A stretch of 64,000 nucleotides of DNA from Acetobacter oeni (lineage in GTDB: Bacteria > Pseudomonadota > Alphaproteobacteria > Acetobacterales > Acetobacteraceae), in assembly GCF_011516825.1 (NCBI RefSeq), contig NZ_WOTA01000014.1:33704-97703 (forward strand). Reading direction: 5' to 3'. The translations under genes and the position numbers were made by a program. Under the pieces are notes generated by a model, which made no database searches, had not been told where the DNA came from, and worked only from the letters and a program-made list of their open reading frames with translations. Shown in pieces: positions 35,680 through 44,924 of the stretch. Within the stretch, counting starts at the first letter, position 1, and the number at the start of each line of letters is the position of its first letter.

Positions 35680-37196
35680 CAGGTTTTTTCCTTCCATACA
35701 AAACCGTCGTCCCGGAGCAGTTCGTCAGCCGAGGCCGGTCCCCGGCTTCCGGCGGGATATGTTTCCATCGGACGCACATTTTCAGCCCAGCCATCGAGAA
35801 CAGGTTCGATCCAGCGCCAGGAAGCCTGAACCTCATCTCGCCGGATAAACAGCACCTGATCGCCCCGGACAACCGCCATCAGCAGATCCTCATAGGAATC
35901 CGGATAACGGGTGCCGAATGTTTTTATATAGGACACGTCAAGATTGACATCCCGGAGGCGGAAACCTTCAGCAAGAGGGTCTTTGCTTGACAGCGACAAT
36001 GACACTCCTTCGTCCGGCTGGATCCGAAGCACAAGGCGGTTTGGTTCCGGAGTGTCTTTAAAAATTGCCCAAGGCTGCGGACGAAATTCAATGACGACTT
36101 CCGATTCCTTATGAGCCATCCGCTTACCCGTGCGCAAATAGAACGGCACACCCGCCCAGCGGGTTGTCCGTATCTCCGCACGGATAGCGAGGAAAGTCTC
36201 CGTATTGCTTGCATCAGAGCCCAGATCTTCCAGGTATCCATCAACACGCTTTCCGTCGACCATGCCCGCCACGTACTGGGCACGCACGGTGTCAGAAGCG
36301 ATACTGACTTTGTCCATTGGTTTCAGCGCACGCAGAATCTTAAGCTTTTCATCCCGCAGATCCATAGCGGAAAGCGCTGTGGGAGGCTCCATCGCAACGA
36401 GGCTCAGCACCTGCAAAAGATGATTTTGCACCATATCGCGCAAAGCACCGGCTGTGTCGTAATAAGGTCCGCGCTTACCGACGCCTACAGTTTCAGTGGC
36501 GGTAATCTGGACATGGGCGATAGAGTCAGCGTTCCAGACGCGTTCCAGGATCGGATTGGCAAAGCGGAGCGCCAGAATATTCTGCACTGTCTGTTTGCCG
36601 ATATAATGATCGATGCGAAATATCTGTTCTTCCGCAAAATGCCGGCCTACGCCGTCATTGATCGCCCTGGCGGATACAAAATCCGTACCAATCGGTTTTT
36701 CAAGAACGATCCGCGTCGTTGCAGTAATCAGGCCGTGGTCGGCTATGGCATCGGCGGTCGCGACATAAAGCTTCGGAGCGGTTGCCACATAGAAAACCCT
36801 TACGCGCTGCGGATTTACCGAAAGCAGCGTTTCCAGAGGTCTCCATTCCGCAGAAGTATCGCTGGCGTCCAGAGAGACATAATGAACAAGCTCCAGGAAC
36901 TTTTCAGCATCCTTATTATCGCTAGCAAAAGAAGCCGAGAACTCGCTCAGGGCACTCCTGGCCCGTTCTCTGTAAACCTCCACAGACAGGTCTGACCGCG
37001 CGACCCCGATAATTTTTGTGTCGTCAGCAATCTGGCCCATGCGGAAACGCTCGAAAAATGCCGGAAGCAATTTCCGCATTGTCAGGTCGCCCGTGGCGCC
37101 GACAATGACAAAATCGAACGAGGCCTGATGTGATTCGTTCGGTCCGGTGTCGGTCTCAGCCCACGCAGTTCCTGCTTTTCCGGCATTTTCAGCCAT
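35679..37196 (-). CDS. zwf: Glucose-6-phosphate 1-dehydrogenase
   Basis: 505 residues from ATG 37196, with ribosome binding site AAAGGAAA; the longer frame adds 15 unlikely residues. Converts glucose 6-phosphate to 6-phosphogluconolactone with NAD(P)+, the entry to the pentose phosphate pathway. The NAD(P) motif GATGDLTMRKL (about 33-43), EKPIGTD, the active-site RIDHYIGK and RTGKRM segments are all present. First gene of an apparent operon with the small membrane protein and the Rieske subunit. A 261-bp gap upstream separates it from the divergent gapR-like gene. Confidence 0.97.
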   Translation of the reverse strand: MAENAGKAGTAWAETDTGPNESHQASFDFVIVGATGDLTMRKLLPAFFERFRMGQIADDTKIIGVARSDLSVEVYRERARSALSEFSASFASDNKDAEKFLELVHYVSLDASDTSAEWRPLETLLSVNPQRVRVFYVATAPKLYVATADAIADHGLITATTRIVLEKPIGTDFVSARAINDGVGRHFAEEQIFRIDHYIGKQTVQNILALRFANPILERVWNADSIAHVQITATETVGVGKRGPYYDTAGALRDMVQNHLLQVLSLVAMEPPTALSAMDLRDEKLKILRALKPMDKVSIASDTVRAQYVAGMVDGKRVDGYLEDLGSDASNTETFLAIRAEIRTTRWAGVPFYLRTGKRMAHKESEVVIEFRPQPWAIFKDTPEPNRLVLRIQPDEGVSLSLSSKDPLAEGFRLRDVNLDVSYIKTFGTRYPDSYEDLLMAVVRGDQVLFIRRDEVQASWRWIEPVLDGWAENVRPMETYPAGSRGPASADELLRDDGFVWKEKT

Positions 37197-37457
37197 CCGC
37201 GATTTCCTTTCAGGTGACAAATACCTTGCCGTCAGACGCACCTTGCAGGTGTGCTGTCACGCCTCGCATATCGGGGTCACACGCGGCAATAGCGCCTGCG
37301 CATTTACGGTCAGACGCGAAAACGAAACCAACGCACCAGAGTTCCGTAATATGCGGCCCTCGTCATTCCTCAATTGACCCAGATGCCTTCAACGGGATAA
37401 TCCCCCGCTTCGATCTGATCCCGAAGCAGGGATCGTCCGCACGAGGAGAGCCGCGAA

Positions 37458-37730
37458 ATGGATACCGACGTGATGTCAGATGGCGATGACGCCGCGGTCG
37501 GAGGCATCGCAGCAGACCGCCTCCGGAGCATTATTGAGCGCGTTGAACGCCTTGAAGAGGAGCGAAAGGCGCTGGCTGGCGATATCAAGGATATTTTTTC
37601 TGAGGCAAAGTCCGCTGGTTTCGACGTGAAGGTCATCCGGCAGATTATCCGGCTGCGCAAGCAGGAACCGGCTGAAGTTGAAGAGCAGGAAACTCTGCTG
37701 GACATCTACCGGCGTGCGCTGGGCATGTAA
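37458..37730 (+). CDS. gapR: DUF2312 / GapR-like DNA-binding protein
   Basis: 90 residues, ribosome binding site GAGGAGA upstream. Mostly one long amphipathic helix: ADRLRSIIERVERLEEERKA, IKDIFSEAKSAGFDVKVIRQ and IIRLRKQEPAEVEEQETLLD, the conserved DUF2312 signature. In Caulobacter the family member GapR is a nucleoid-associated protein that clamps overtwisted DNA and assists topoisomerases. Length and sequence agree well. Stands alone, divergent from zwf. Confidence 0.9.
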   Translation: MDTDVMSDGDDAAVGGIAADRLRSIIERVERLEEERKALAGDIKDIFSEAKSAGFDVKVIRQIIRLRKQEPAEVEEQETLLDIYRRALGM

Positions 37731-37854
37731 TGTCAGGGTGCGACTGTTTGATATGATCGGTTATGGCGCGGTTCCCCTGACTGCGCGATGACTGCATTGT
37801 CTGGTATCCGACGCTTCTGGATACAGGGCGTCCCTGTGGAGCGTTCGTCTGACA

Positions 37855-38613
37855 ATGTCACCTGTGCTTCCTGAATGGCTTCCTCTCTGGGCACAACTGC
37901 TGCTCATCGTAGCCACCGCCCTGTTTGGCGTGTGCTTTCTGCTCATGCCGTTTGCGGTATTCGGCCTTAAAGGACGGTTATCTGAAATTGAATTACAACT
38001 CGCGGATGTACGTGCTGATCTGCGCGTGATCACGGCTCGCCTGGCCTCAGCAAGCCCTGAGCCTGCGGAGCAGCGGGAGCCCTTTGCAGCGGCACAGGAA
38101 GAATGGGTGCCGCCTGCAAAAAAGGAGCAAACATCGGCTGAACCGCGCTTTCAGTCGGCAAAATCTGATCAGGCCATCGCGAGTCCGGGTTTAAACGCCG
38201 AATCGGGAACCTTTTTTCCGCCTTCCGGAGGGAAGACGGAGGCCACATCGGAGACGAGGCCCGCTCACAGGAACGAGCCGGATGAAAATTCACCTGTCGG
38301 CGAGGCTCCACGTTCGGCTGCCGAAGGGACCGCAGCACGAGTAACATATGGGTTTTCTTCCGCGCCGCGTGTGTCTGACGCGTATCAGCCCGAGAAAAAT
38401 ATTCTTCCCGAGCTTCGTGCTTCGCGTCATGCCCCTCCGGTGCGGATCAATGAAAAAAAACCGGACGGGAACCACGACGGTCCCGGACGCCGCATGCCCT
38501 GGCATGAGTCTCCGTCTTCCGAGAGTGATCGCAAGGGGCCTGCTGCCGGAGAACGTGACAATGCAATGCGCACAGAACCAACGCTGCGATGGCCATCCCG
38601 CCGCCCGGAATAG
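37855..38613 (+). CDS. Hypothetical membrane-anchored protein with disordered tail
   Basis: 252 residues. One membrane segment (WAQLLLIVATALFGVCFLLM, about 12-31) is followed by a short helix (LKGRLSEIELQLADVRADLR, probably coiled coil) and about 180 residues of low-complexity Pro/Glu/Ala/Ser-rich sequence. The layout resembles small membrane proteins with a short coiled coil seen in Alphaproteobacteria. Function unknown; the tail is unlikely to fold. Confidence 0.65.
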   Translation: MSPVLPEWLPLWAQLLLIVATALFGVCFLLMPFAVFGLKGRLSEIELQLADVRADLRVITARLASASPEPAEQREPFAAAQEEWVPPAKKEQTSAEPRFQSAKSDQAIASPGLNAESGTFFPPSGGKTEATSETRPAHRNEPDENSPVGEAPRSAAEGTAARVTYGFSSAPRVSDAYQPEKNILPELRASRHAPPVRINEKKPDGNHDGPGRRMPWHESPSSESDRKGPAAGERDNAMRTEPTLRWPSRRPE

Positions 38614-38690
38614 CTGTCAAAAGAGGTGAATGCCTTTTTGCGTAATTAAATTCTCACGCACAGAGGAAAACGGGACAGACTTGGATTAAT

Positions 38691-39902
38691 TTAATCCGGC
38701 AACGCACCGTCAACTTTGCCGACAGGTGGGTGCGCGGGCATACAGAAGATAAACCGGGTCAGTCTTCCGGTTGTTTCCACCCGAAGTGTGCCGCCATGCG
38801 CATGGGCTATTTCAGACGCGATATACAGACCGAGGCCAAGGCCTCGCTGTTTGTCGTCAGCATGTCCCCGCCTGAAGGGCCTGAACATCCCGCGAATAGT
38901 TTCCGGTGCGATCGGCTCGCCTTCATTGGTGACAGACAGTTCAAATTCAGATGCACGACTCACAGTCTGCACAATGATAGGTGCACCGGGCGTGCCGTAG
39001 GTCACTGCGTTTTGAAGAAGATTTGCGAGAACCTGCGAAAGCCGAACGATATCGCATGACACCTGGGCGCCGCACTCCAGTTCAGACCGAATATCGGCTT
39101 CCGGAAAGGCAGTCCGGATTTCCTCAATAATCTGATTTAACGCATCGCAAGGGCTGTCTGCTGTTTTCCGATCGAGAATGAGCCCCGAGCCAAATCTGAT
39201 TTCAGTGAAATCCAGAGTTGTGTGGATCAGGTTGTCCATTCGTGCCGCGACACGACGAATTTGCGGGACGAGTTCAGCCAGACGTTCGGGACGACGTTCA
39301 AGCAGTCTCAGACCCGATACGATAGCCGTAAGCGGATTACGAAGTTCATGGATGAGGACTGCAATAAATTTTTCCCGATGCGACCCCAGCTCCTGTTCGT
39401 CCTCCAGTGCAGCCTCACTCTGGTGAAGGCGCCCCAGCGATTGCAGATTGTAGCCGATCAGTTCGGCAAAAAGGCGAAATATCTCACGTGTCTTCTTTGA
39501 ACCAACCTCACAATATTCCCGACTGAAACCACATAAAGTGCCAAAAAACTGTCCGTCAGGAAGTGTGATCGGGACAGAAATATAGCTGCGCACACCAAAA
39601 CTTCCCAGGATCTGATGCTGATATCCACCAGAAGCCGCAATGACGTTATCAATAACGACAGGAGCACACGCATCGCGAACATCCCGGCAGAGCGTCTGTT
39701 CAATTGGCAGCCGGCTACCCGGGATGATACCGAAATCGGCATGGTCTTCTACTGCGCAGGCGATCCAGCGGGATTCCGTAACGTGCGCAATAGCTGCAAA
39801 AGACACGCCGGTCGTTCTGCACACGGCATCCAGCACCGTAGCTACGCCTGGAATTTCCTGAACGGCCGTAACTTCCGCCGGAAAACTGGTGTCGCCGGTC
39901 AC
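38691..39902 (-). CDS. GAF-domain sensor histidine kinase
   Basis: 403 residues, no membrane segment. Residues 10-155 form a GAF domain (IEQTLCRDVRDACAPVVIDN, SYISVPITLPDGQFFGTLCG), then a HisKA helix with phospho-acceptor His185 in HELRNPLTA, and an ATPase domain with N-box LLQNAVTYG and G-box GLGLGLYIASEIAHAHGG. A soluble kinase that would sense a small molecule or redox state. No response regulator is adjacent, so it is an orphan in this window. The HELRNP variant of the H-box is usual for this subgroup. Confidence 0.93.
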   Translation of the reverse strand: MTGDTSFPAEVTAVQEIPGVATVLDAVCRTTGVSFAAIAHVTESRWIACAVEDHADFGIIPGSRLPIEQTLCRDVRDACAPVVIDNVIAASGGYQHQILGSFGVRSYISVPITLPDGQFFGTLCGFSREYCEVGSKKTREIFRLFAELIGYNLQSLGRLHQSEAALEDEQELGSHREKFIAVLIHELRNPLTAIVSGLRLLERRPERLAELVPQIRRVAARMDNLIHTTLDFTEIRFGSGLILDRKTADSPCDALNQIIEEIRTAFPEADIRSELECGAQVSCDIVRLSQVLANLLQNAVTYGTPGAPIIVQTVSRASEFELSVTNEGEPIAPETIRGMFRPFRRGHADDKQRGLGLGLYIASEIAHAHGGTLRVETTGRLTRFIFCMPAHPPVGKVDGALPD

Positions 39903-40029
39903 GGCGTGTGAAGATTATTCATAGGAGCGCCTCTCATATCGCGCACCATTTAACAGCCCGGCACCAGGAAGTCGATTATCATCCTCGTGACCACATAGGT
40001 TAAAAATACTTATAAAACTCTGTTTCTGT

Positions 40030-40392
40030 TCAGTTTTTGCTTCCACCTGAATGCTCGCGCACGATGTCCTGAAGAACGGATCTGATCTCACCGGCAGTTT
40101 CTGCGGCAGCAGCTTTTCCGTCCCCGGTAAGCGCTGATGCAAGCAGACGCATCTGGCGTCGTGCCGCATACAACTGGTCAAGAAGCGACAGAACGAGCGG
40201 AAGCGCGTCTTCTTCCACCCCGAGTTCATCGCGCAGTTCGATAATCAGACGGGCTCTCGCCTCATCCATATCCTGAAACAGGTAATGCCCGGGAACACCG
40301 TCCGCACGAAGCCAGTCTAGCCTGATCCAGTTCTCGATTTCCACCACACTTGTCCCGCCGAGGCGAACAGAGAGAGTCTCAATCGTGATCAT
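40030..40392 (-). CDS. cbpM: Chaperone modulator CbpM
   Basis: 120 residues. A MerR-like N-terminus (VEIENWIRLDWLRADGVPG) followed by a helical part (ARARLIIELRDELGVEEDALPLVLSLLDQLY) fits CbpM, which binds the J-domain of CbpA and inhibits its co-chaperone activity. Its ATG overlaps the cbpA stop (ATGA), the usual cbpA-cbpM operon arrangement, so production is coupled to its target. Confidence 0.9.
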   Translation of the reverse strand: MITIETLSVRLGGTSVVEIENWIRLDWLRADGVPGHYLFQDMDEARARLIIELRDELGVEEDALPLVLSLLDQLYAARRQMRLLASALTGDGKAAAAETAGEIRSVLQDIVREHSGGSKN

Positions 40393-41339
40393 TTACTCTC
40401 TCCGTCTGTTGCCTCCGCGAGGTCGGGTGCGGGCGCAATATTTTTCAGGAACTCCCTGAATTTATCATCAACCTTACCAATATGAACTTCGAGAGTCACA
40501 TAGAGATTCCCGGCGGGATGTTTACCGTGTTCCTTTACACCGCGTCCCCGAAGACGCAGGACCGCCCCTGTGTCCGAACCGGCCGGAACATTCATGCGGA
40601 CGGAACCGGATGGCGTCGGCACTGTAATCGGTCCTCCGAGCACGGCTGTACGGACGTCTACAGGAAGACGCTCACGCAGATCACGTCCTTCACGGGTGTA
40701 CCGGACATCCGGAGTGATTGTGATTGTGATCAGCGCATCGCCGGTGGCGCCACCACGGCTTCCCTCCCCGCCCTTACCACGCAAACGCAACACCTGGCCG
40801 TCCTCAATGCCTGGCGGAATTTTGACGTCCAGCGTCGATCCGTCAGGCAAAGAGACACGGGACGTTGTCCCAAGCACGGAATCAATAAAACTGACCGTCA
40901 GCGAATAGGAGCGATCCGGACCGCGTTCAGGTCCGGCGGGACGACGATTAAAACCACCTCCGCGATTACCGAACATATTGCCGAAGATATCGCCAAGGTC
41001 ATCCTGCGAAAACCCTTCCGCGCCAGCACCTCCGCCGTAACGAGAGCCATGCGCCCCTTCGGCAAAATCACGATACCCGCCGTTTGCGCCGTAACCTGGC
41101 GGAGCACGCTCCTGCCCCGCAGCATCGATTTCACCGCGGTCATAGCGCCCGCGCTGGGCCTCGTCAGAGAGAAGATCGTTTGCCCGGCTGACAGCCTTGA
41201 ACTTTTCCTCGGCCTCTTTATCACCCGGGTTCAGATCCGGATGATATTTTTTAGCCAGCGACCGGTAAGCCTTACGGATATCATCCTGGCTTGCGGTTCG
41301 CGCCACTCCCAACGTCTGATATGGATCGGCCGCGCTCAC
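40389..41339 (-). CDS. cbpA: DnaJ-like co-chaperone / DNA-binding protein CbpA
   Basis: 316 residues from GTG 41339. J-domain at 5-70 with HPD (residues 33-35), a Gly/Phe-rich linker (about 80-135) and two substrate-binding domains (SLTVSFIDSVLGTTSRVSLP, KIPPGIEDGQVLRLRGKGGE, VPAGSDTGAVLRLRGRG), without the zinc-finger of true DnaJ. It stimulates DnaK. Its start overlaps by 4 bases the stop of a 55-codon ORF (GTGA) and its stop overlaps cbpM, making a tight three-gene unit. Confidence 0.93.
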   Translation of the reverse strand: MSAADPYQTLGVARTASQDDIRKAYRSLAKKYHPDLNPGDKEAEEKFKAVSRANDLLSDEAQRGRYDRGEIDAAGQERAPPGYGANGGYRDFAEGAHGSRYGGGAGAEGFSQDDLGDIFGNMFGNRGGGFNRRPAGPERGPDRSYSLTVSFIDSVLGTTSRVSLPDGSTLDVKIPPGIEDGQVLRLRGKGGEGSRGGATGDALITITITPDVRYTREGRDLRERLPVDVRTAVLGGPITVPTPSGSVRMNVPAGSDTGAVLRLRGRGVKEHGKHPAGNLYVTLEVHIGKVDDKFREFLKNIAPAPDLAEATDGESK

Positions 41340-41503
41340 TCACCCCCTCCTTCTGCCGGTATTTTTATACCAAAATTTTCTGTATCGAGCAGATCTGTCA
41401 GCACGGCGACAGCCACGTCAGCGGCAATACCATTCTTTTCGGCATCCGCTATCAGTGCATTCAGGCGCGGCTCAAGAAAATCAGCCGCTTTTCCCAGCGC
41501 CAT
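41336..41503 (-). CDS. Small protein encoded just upstream of cbpA
   Basis: 55 residues, below common gene-finder cut-offs. Its ATG (41501-41503) is preceded by GGAG 8 bases upstream, and its stop overlaps the cbpA GTG by 4 bases, which strongly suggests real translation and coupling. The predicted sequence is acidic and helical (PRLNALIADAEKNGIAADVA, VAVLTDLLDTENFG). No family is recognised. Confidence 0.6.
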   Translation of the reverse strand: MALGKAADFLEPRLNALIADAEKNGIAADVAVAVLTDLLDTENFGIKIPAEGGGE

Positions 41504-41846
41504 CACTCAGCTCCAGTCTTCTGCGCGGTCCAGCCGCGAATTCATTATCGGCGCCTTGTCACAACTCCCTTTCAAAGGCGAGTCTGACAAGCCCGTCCTG
41601 TCTGTAACCAACCTGGTCCCCACAAATGCAGGAGCACCAGGTTTTACGGTATGCTTCTGAAAATAATGGGAACGCAATCGGGCCGGGTCAATGGCATGAG
41701 CAAAATGAAAGCACGGCCCGAACTTTCGCACCGGCCCCTTTTCCCAAAGACACGCCCCGTCAACCTGAAGTAATTTTCCTGACAGAGGGATGGAAAAACC
41801 GATCCGCACCGGGCACAGAGTGCCGGTATTGCTTTGCGAGAAGTGC
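41504..41846. other. Intergenic region between the cbpA unit and the antiporter pseudogene
   Basis: 343 bases between divergent units. It must hold the promoter for the minus-strand cbpA unit. No gene, clear palindrome or RNA structure is recognised. Confidence 0.5.
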
Positions 41847-43294
41847 ATGATCCCAACGCTGACAGCTATCACTCTGCTTCTCGTGACCGGCCTGACCGGT
41901 GCTGTGGCCCGACTGCTCCCACTGGCAATTCCCCTGCCTCTTCTGCAAATTGCGGCGGGGAGCATGGCCAGTCTTGCCGGCTTCAATCTGCCGCTTTCTT
42001 CTGAACTGTTTCTGTTACTGCTGATTCCGCCACTCCTGTTTCTCGACGCTTATCGGATTCCCATGCGTGAGGCGGGGGAACTACGCGGGATCATTCTTTC
42101 GCTGGCACTGGGGCTGGTGGTTTTCAGCGCGGTAGTCGGAGGCTATTTCATTCACCGGGTCATGCTGGCAATTCCTCTGGCCGCAGCGATTGCACTGGCC
42201 TCGGCGCTTTCACCCACGGATGCCGTTTCGGTCGGGAGCATGTTGTCCGGCGGGGTTACGACGATCCGCCGAGCCACATCCTGCTTTCGCTTATGCTACC
42301 TTATGTGATCTGCCTCACGGCTGAGGAAATTAACTGTTCGGGCATTCTTGCGGCAGTGGCGGGCGGCATGACCGTGCGGCTGAGTGGCGTGATGAGCGAT
42401 ACGCAGATCGAGACACGGATAAAAGCCACAATGCTGTAGGACATGGTCGGCTCGACGTTTAACGGGCTGGTATTTGTCGTGCTTGGCCTTCAGTTGCCCC
42501 GACTTGTCGGAGAAGCCAATCAGGTCGTGCGGGCGGAGGGGTTTTCTCCGTGGGTTCTGCCGTTGATGATACTGGGCGTGCAGGTAGCGCTCAGTGTGAT
42601 CCGGGCTTTCTGGATCACGATAACGGGCGGGCTTCAGTGCCTGACAGGCAGGTTACGACATCGCCCGGAAGTGATGCCCTCATGGCGCGGAATCCTGGTA
42701 ATGACTCTGGCGGGAACGCGCGGTGCGGTAACGCTGGCGGCGATTATTTCATTACCTCCGGAGGAAGAACTCCCGGGACGAACAGTTCTCGTTGTCCTGG
42801 CAACCGGGGTGATTATTACTTCATTGCTCAGCGCAGCATTCGGCCTCCCGCGCGTGTTACGATTGCTGCCGCAAAATGAGGGGGAAACACCAGCGCAGCA
42901 AGAATTGACGGAGACGCGGATCGCTCTCACCCGGTCGGCTATCGCGGTATTGCAGGCAGAGCAGTTGCGAAGACAACCGGATGCCGCGCGCAGAACAGAT
43001 GCAGTTACCCTGCTGATGAGCGAATATAGCGATCGGATGCGCCGGCTTGATACGAAGACGGCTGATCCGGAAGGAAAGCGGGCCACGAGCGTCAGGCAAA
43101 AGCGTGAGGAAATTGCTCTGCGACTGCGTATTCTGCGGCTTCAGCGTCAGGTTCTCAGCGGCCTGCTGTCTGACAGGGTAATCAATGATGTGACGGAGCG
43201 CACAGTCAGCCGGCAACTCGATTTCCAGGAACAGGAACTTCAGATAGAAGCTGCGGATATGCCGCGACTTCCTGAGCTTTTGCCGACGACATAA
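41847..43294 (+). pseudogene. Na+/H+ antiporter (CPA1/NhaP type), broken
   Basis: The N-terminal part (from ATG 41847) reads as a CPA1 antiporter: IPTLTAITLLLVTGLTG, LLIPPLLFLDAYRIP and ALASALSPTDAVSVGSMLSGG with the family's DxD-type region near a Pro-Thr-Asp. After about 42260 the frame shifts and roughly 100 residues of expected sequence are missing; the continuation in another frame (PYVICLTAEEINCSGILAAVAGG) then meets an in-frame TAG at 42437-42439 where a Trp codon is expected. The C-terminal half (42443-43294) is intact: MVGSTFNGLVFVVLGLQL, GTRGAVTLAAIISLPPE, then a long cytoplasmic helix tail. At least two independent lesions make it a pseudogene. Confidence 0.88.
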
Positions 43295-44195
43295 AACCCT
43301 TTCGCTCCGGCTGCCGCTTTTGTCCACGAAACGCCTGATGCGAGACGGCCTGATTTATCTCATCTCGTGCCCGCTGATACTTCGAAGGCTTCACCTGGAT
43401 GCGTCCACTAAACAATGAATCGTGCGGGTGGAGCGTGGCGTGGATTGCGATTCACCGTTTTCATTGATGAAATGGTGACGGCCCGGACATTGAGTGATGA
43501 TCTTCGGGTGCACATTCGTGAAGCCAAGGCAGCGGACGGCCTGGCCCGTTCAGTGGCGAACCGGTTCAGAATCGGTTTTCGACGGTGATCTGGTGGCCTC
43601 GACATGAGCACCAGAACGGCGGGCGGATGGCGAGCCACCCGGGCAGCAAGGCTTGAATCAAGAGTGGCCACACGGCGGCCTGTGGGAGGTTTATATATTT
43701 TACAAATGCGAATAATTATCATATGCATAGCGTATGATATTACGTCGAGTGGATGTGCCCTGTGACATCGCATGTTTCCATGCCACTGGTTTGGGATTCA
43801 AAAATTGTCGAGTCAGGCTTGTACTCTGGTCATGCAAATCGTGTGCAGGGTCAACCTGCCTATACTGTTTCAGAACAGATATCTGATGTTCTCGCGAAGG
43901 ACAGCGTTTCCCTTCGTAAGGCACTGCCTCCGGATAGGTCCGACACCAGCGTGCCCATGACTGCGCAAAAGGCGCGGGAGCTCTGGCCGGCGGATTATAT
44001 GTTGTGGACATGTGGTGCCATGCCGGTTGCACGAACCGGAAAACTGGCGATTTCCGGTCTGCCATTTGTTCTGCCGGGTCAACGCGTCTTACGACTGATG
44101 CTGTCCCAAACTGTAATTTTCATTTCTTTCATTGTGACTGGATGGTGGCCTGGTCGTGCCAGCCGCGTCGATCCGTCATTACCCGGAGGCCGCCC
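43295..44195. other. Gene-poor region upstream of exbB
   Basis: 900 bases without a convincing gene. Open frames on both strands between 43700 and 44199 show no recognisable protein. It contains a fragment near 43441-43468 that is repeated at 55433-55460 (see findings) and a Fur-box-like stretch at 43708-43735 (AATAATTATCATATGCAT), fitting iron control of the exbB-exbD-tonB operon. The fragment near 43410-43600 may be the end of a decayed gene. Confidence 0.45.
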
Positions 44196-44918
44196 ATGAC
44201 TGATCAGTCTTTTTCTCCGTGGGAGATGTTTTTTTCTGCCGGTCCGGTTGTCCGGTGCGTGATGATCCTTCTGGCGACAGCAACGATACTGACCTGGACG
44301 ATTTTTATTGCCAAATCAGTTGAACTGGCCAGTGTCCGGCTGAAACTGAAGAAGGCAGAGAACGCTCTGGAAGAAGCTGACACGCTGAATTTTGGAGAAG
44401 AATGGACTCGCGACAACGGGATCGCCCATACGCTGATCATGGCGGCAGAAACTGAATGCAGACGTTCCCAGGATATCCCTGATGACAATGAGGGACTTAA
44501 GGAACGAATTGTTCTGCATCTGGAGCGTCTGGAGGCTGCTGAAGGGCGGCGACTGATGCGCGGCACCGGTCTGCTGGCCACGATTGGCGCAACCTCTCCT
44601 TTCGTAGGGCTGTTCGGCACCGTATGGGGCATTATGACATCTTTTACCGGCATTGCAGCCAGCAAGGCCACCAGTCTTGCCGTGGTGGCGCCGGGCATTG
44701 CCGAGGCGTTGCTGGCAACGGCGCTGGGACTGGTGGCCGCTATTCCGGCTGTGGTGATTTACAATCATCTGGCTCGTCAGTGTGCGTCCTGTCGGGCGCA
44801 GGTAGCGGATCTGACGGCGCTGGTCATGAGGCTGGTTTCGCGCGACCTGAGCCGTATGCGCGTAATCCCGGCCAGAGGAAGTGTCGTGCGGTTCGGATCA
44901 CGCCTGGCCGGGGAGTAA
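44196..44918 (+). CDS. exbB: ExbB / TolQ-family proton channel
   Basis: 240 residues from ATG 44196 (GGAGG 8 bases upstream); longer frames include the promoter. Three membrane segments (near 20-40, VVRCVMILLATATILTWTIF; near 130-155, LLATIGATSPFVGLFGTVWG; near 175-195, ATALGLVAAIPAVVIYNHLA), the pattern of the MotA/TolQ/ExbB family. Forms the proton channel that energises TonB. First gene of exbB-exbD-tonB, the energy source for the TonB receptors in this window. Confidence 0.95.
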   Translation: MTDQSFSPWEMFFSAGPVVRCVMILLATATILTWTIFIAKSVELASVRLKLKKAENALEEADTLNFGEEWTRDNGIAHTLIMAAETECRRSQDIPDDNEGLKERIVLHLERLEAAEGRRLMRGTGLLATIGATSPFVGLFGTVWGIMTSFTGIAASKATSLAVVAPGIAEALLATALGLVAAIPAVVIYNHLARQCASCRAQVADLTALVMRLVSRDLSRMRVIPARGSVVRFGSRLAGE

Positions 44919-44924
44919 GGCGCC

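Noticed and set aside
43700..44065. Minus-strand open frame upstream of exbB
   Set aside because: Low-complexity basic sequence without a family match or ribosome binding site.
43753..44199. Plus-strand open frame of 148 codons before exbB
   Set aside because: No recognisable protein, no good ribosome binding site, and an equally long minus-strand frame overlaps it; treated as non-coding.
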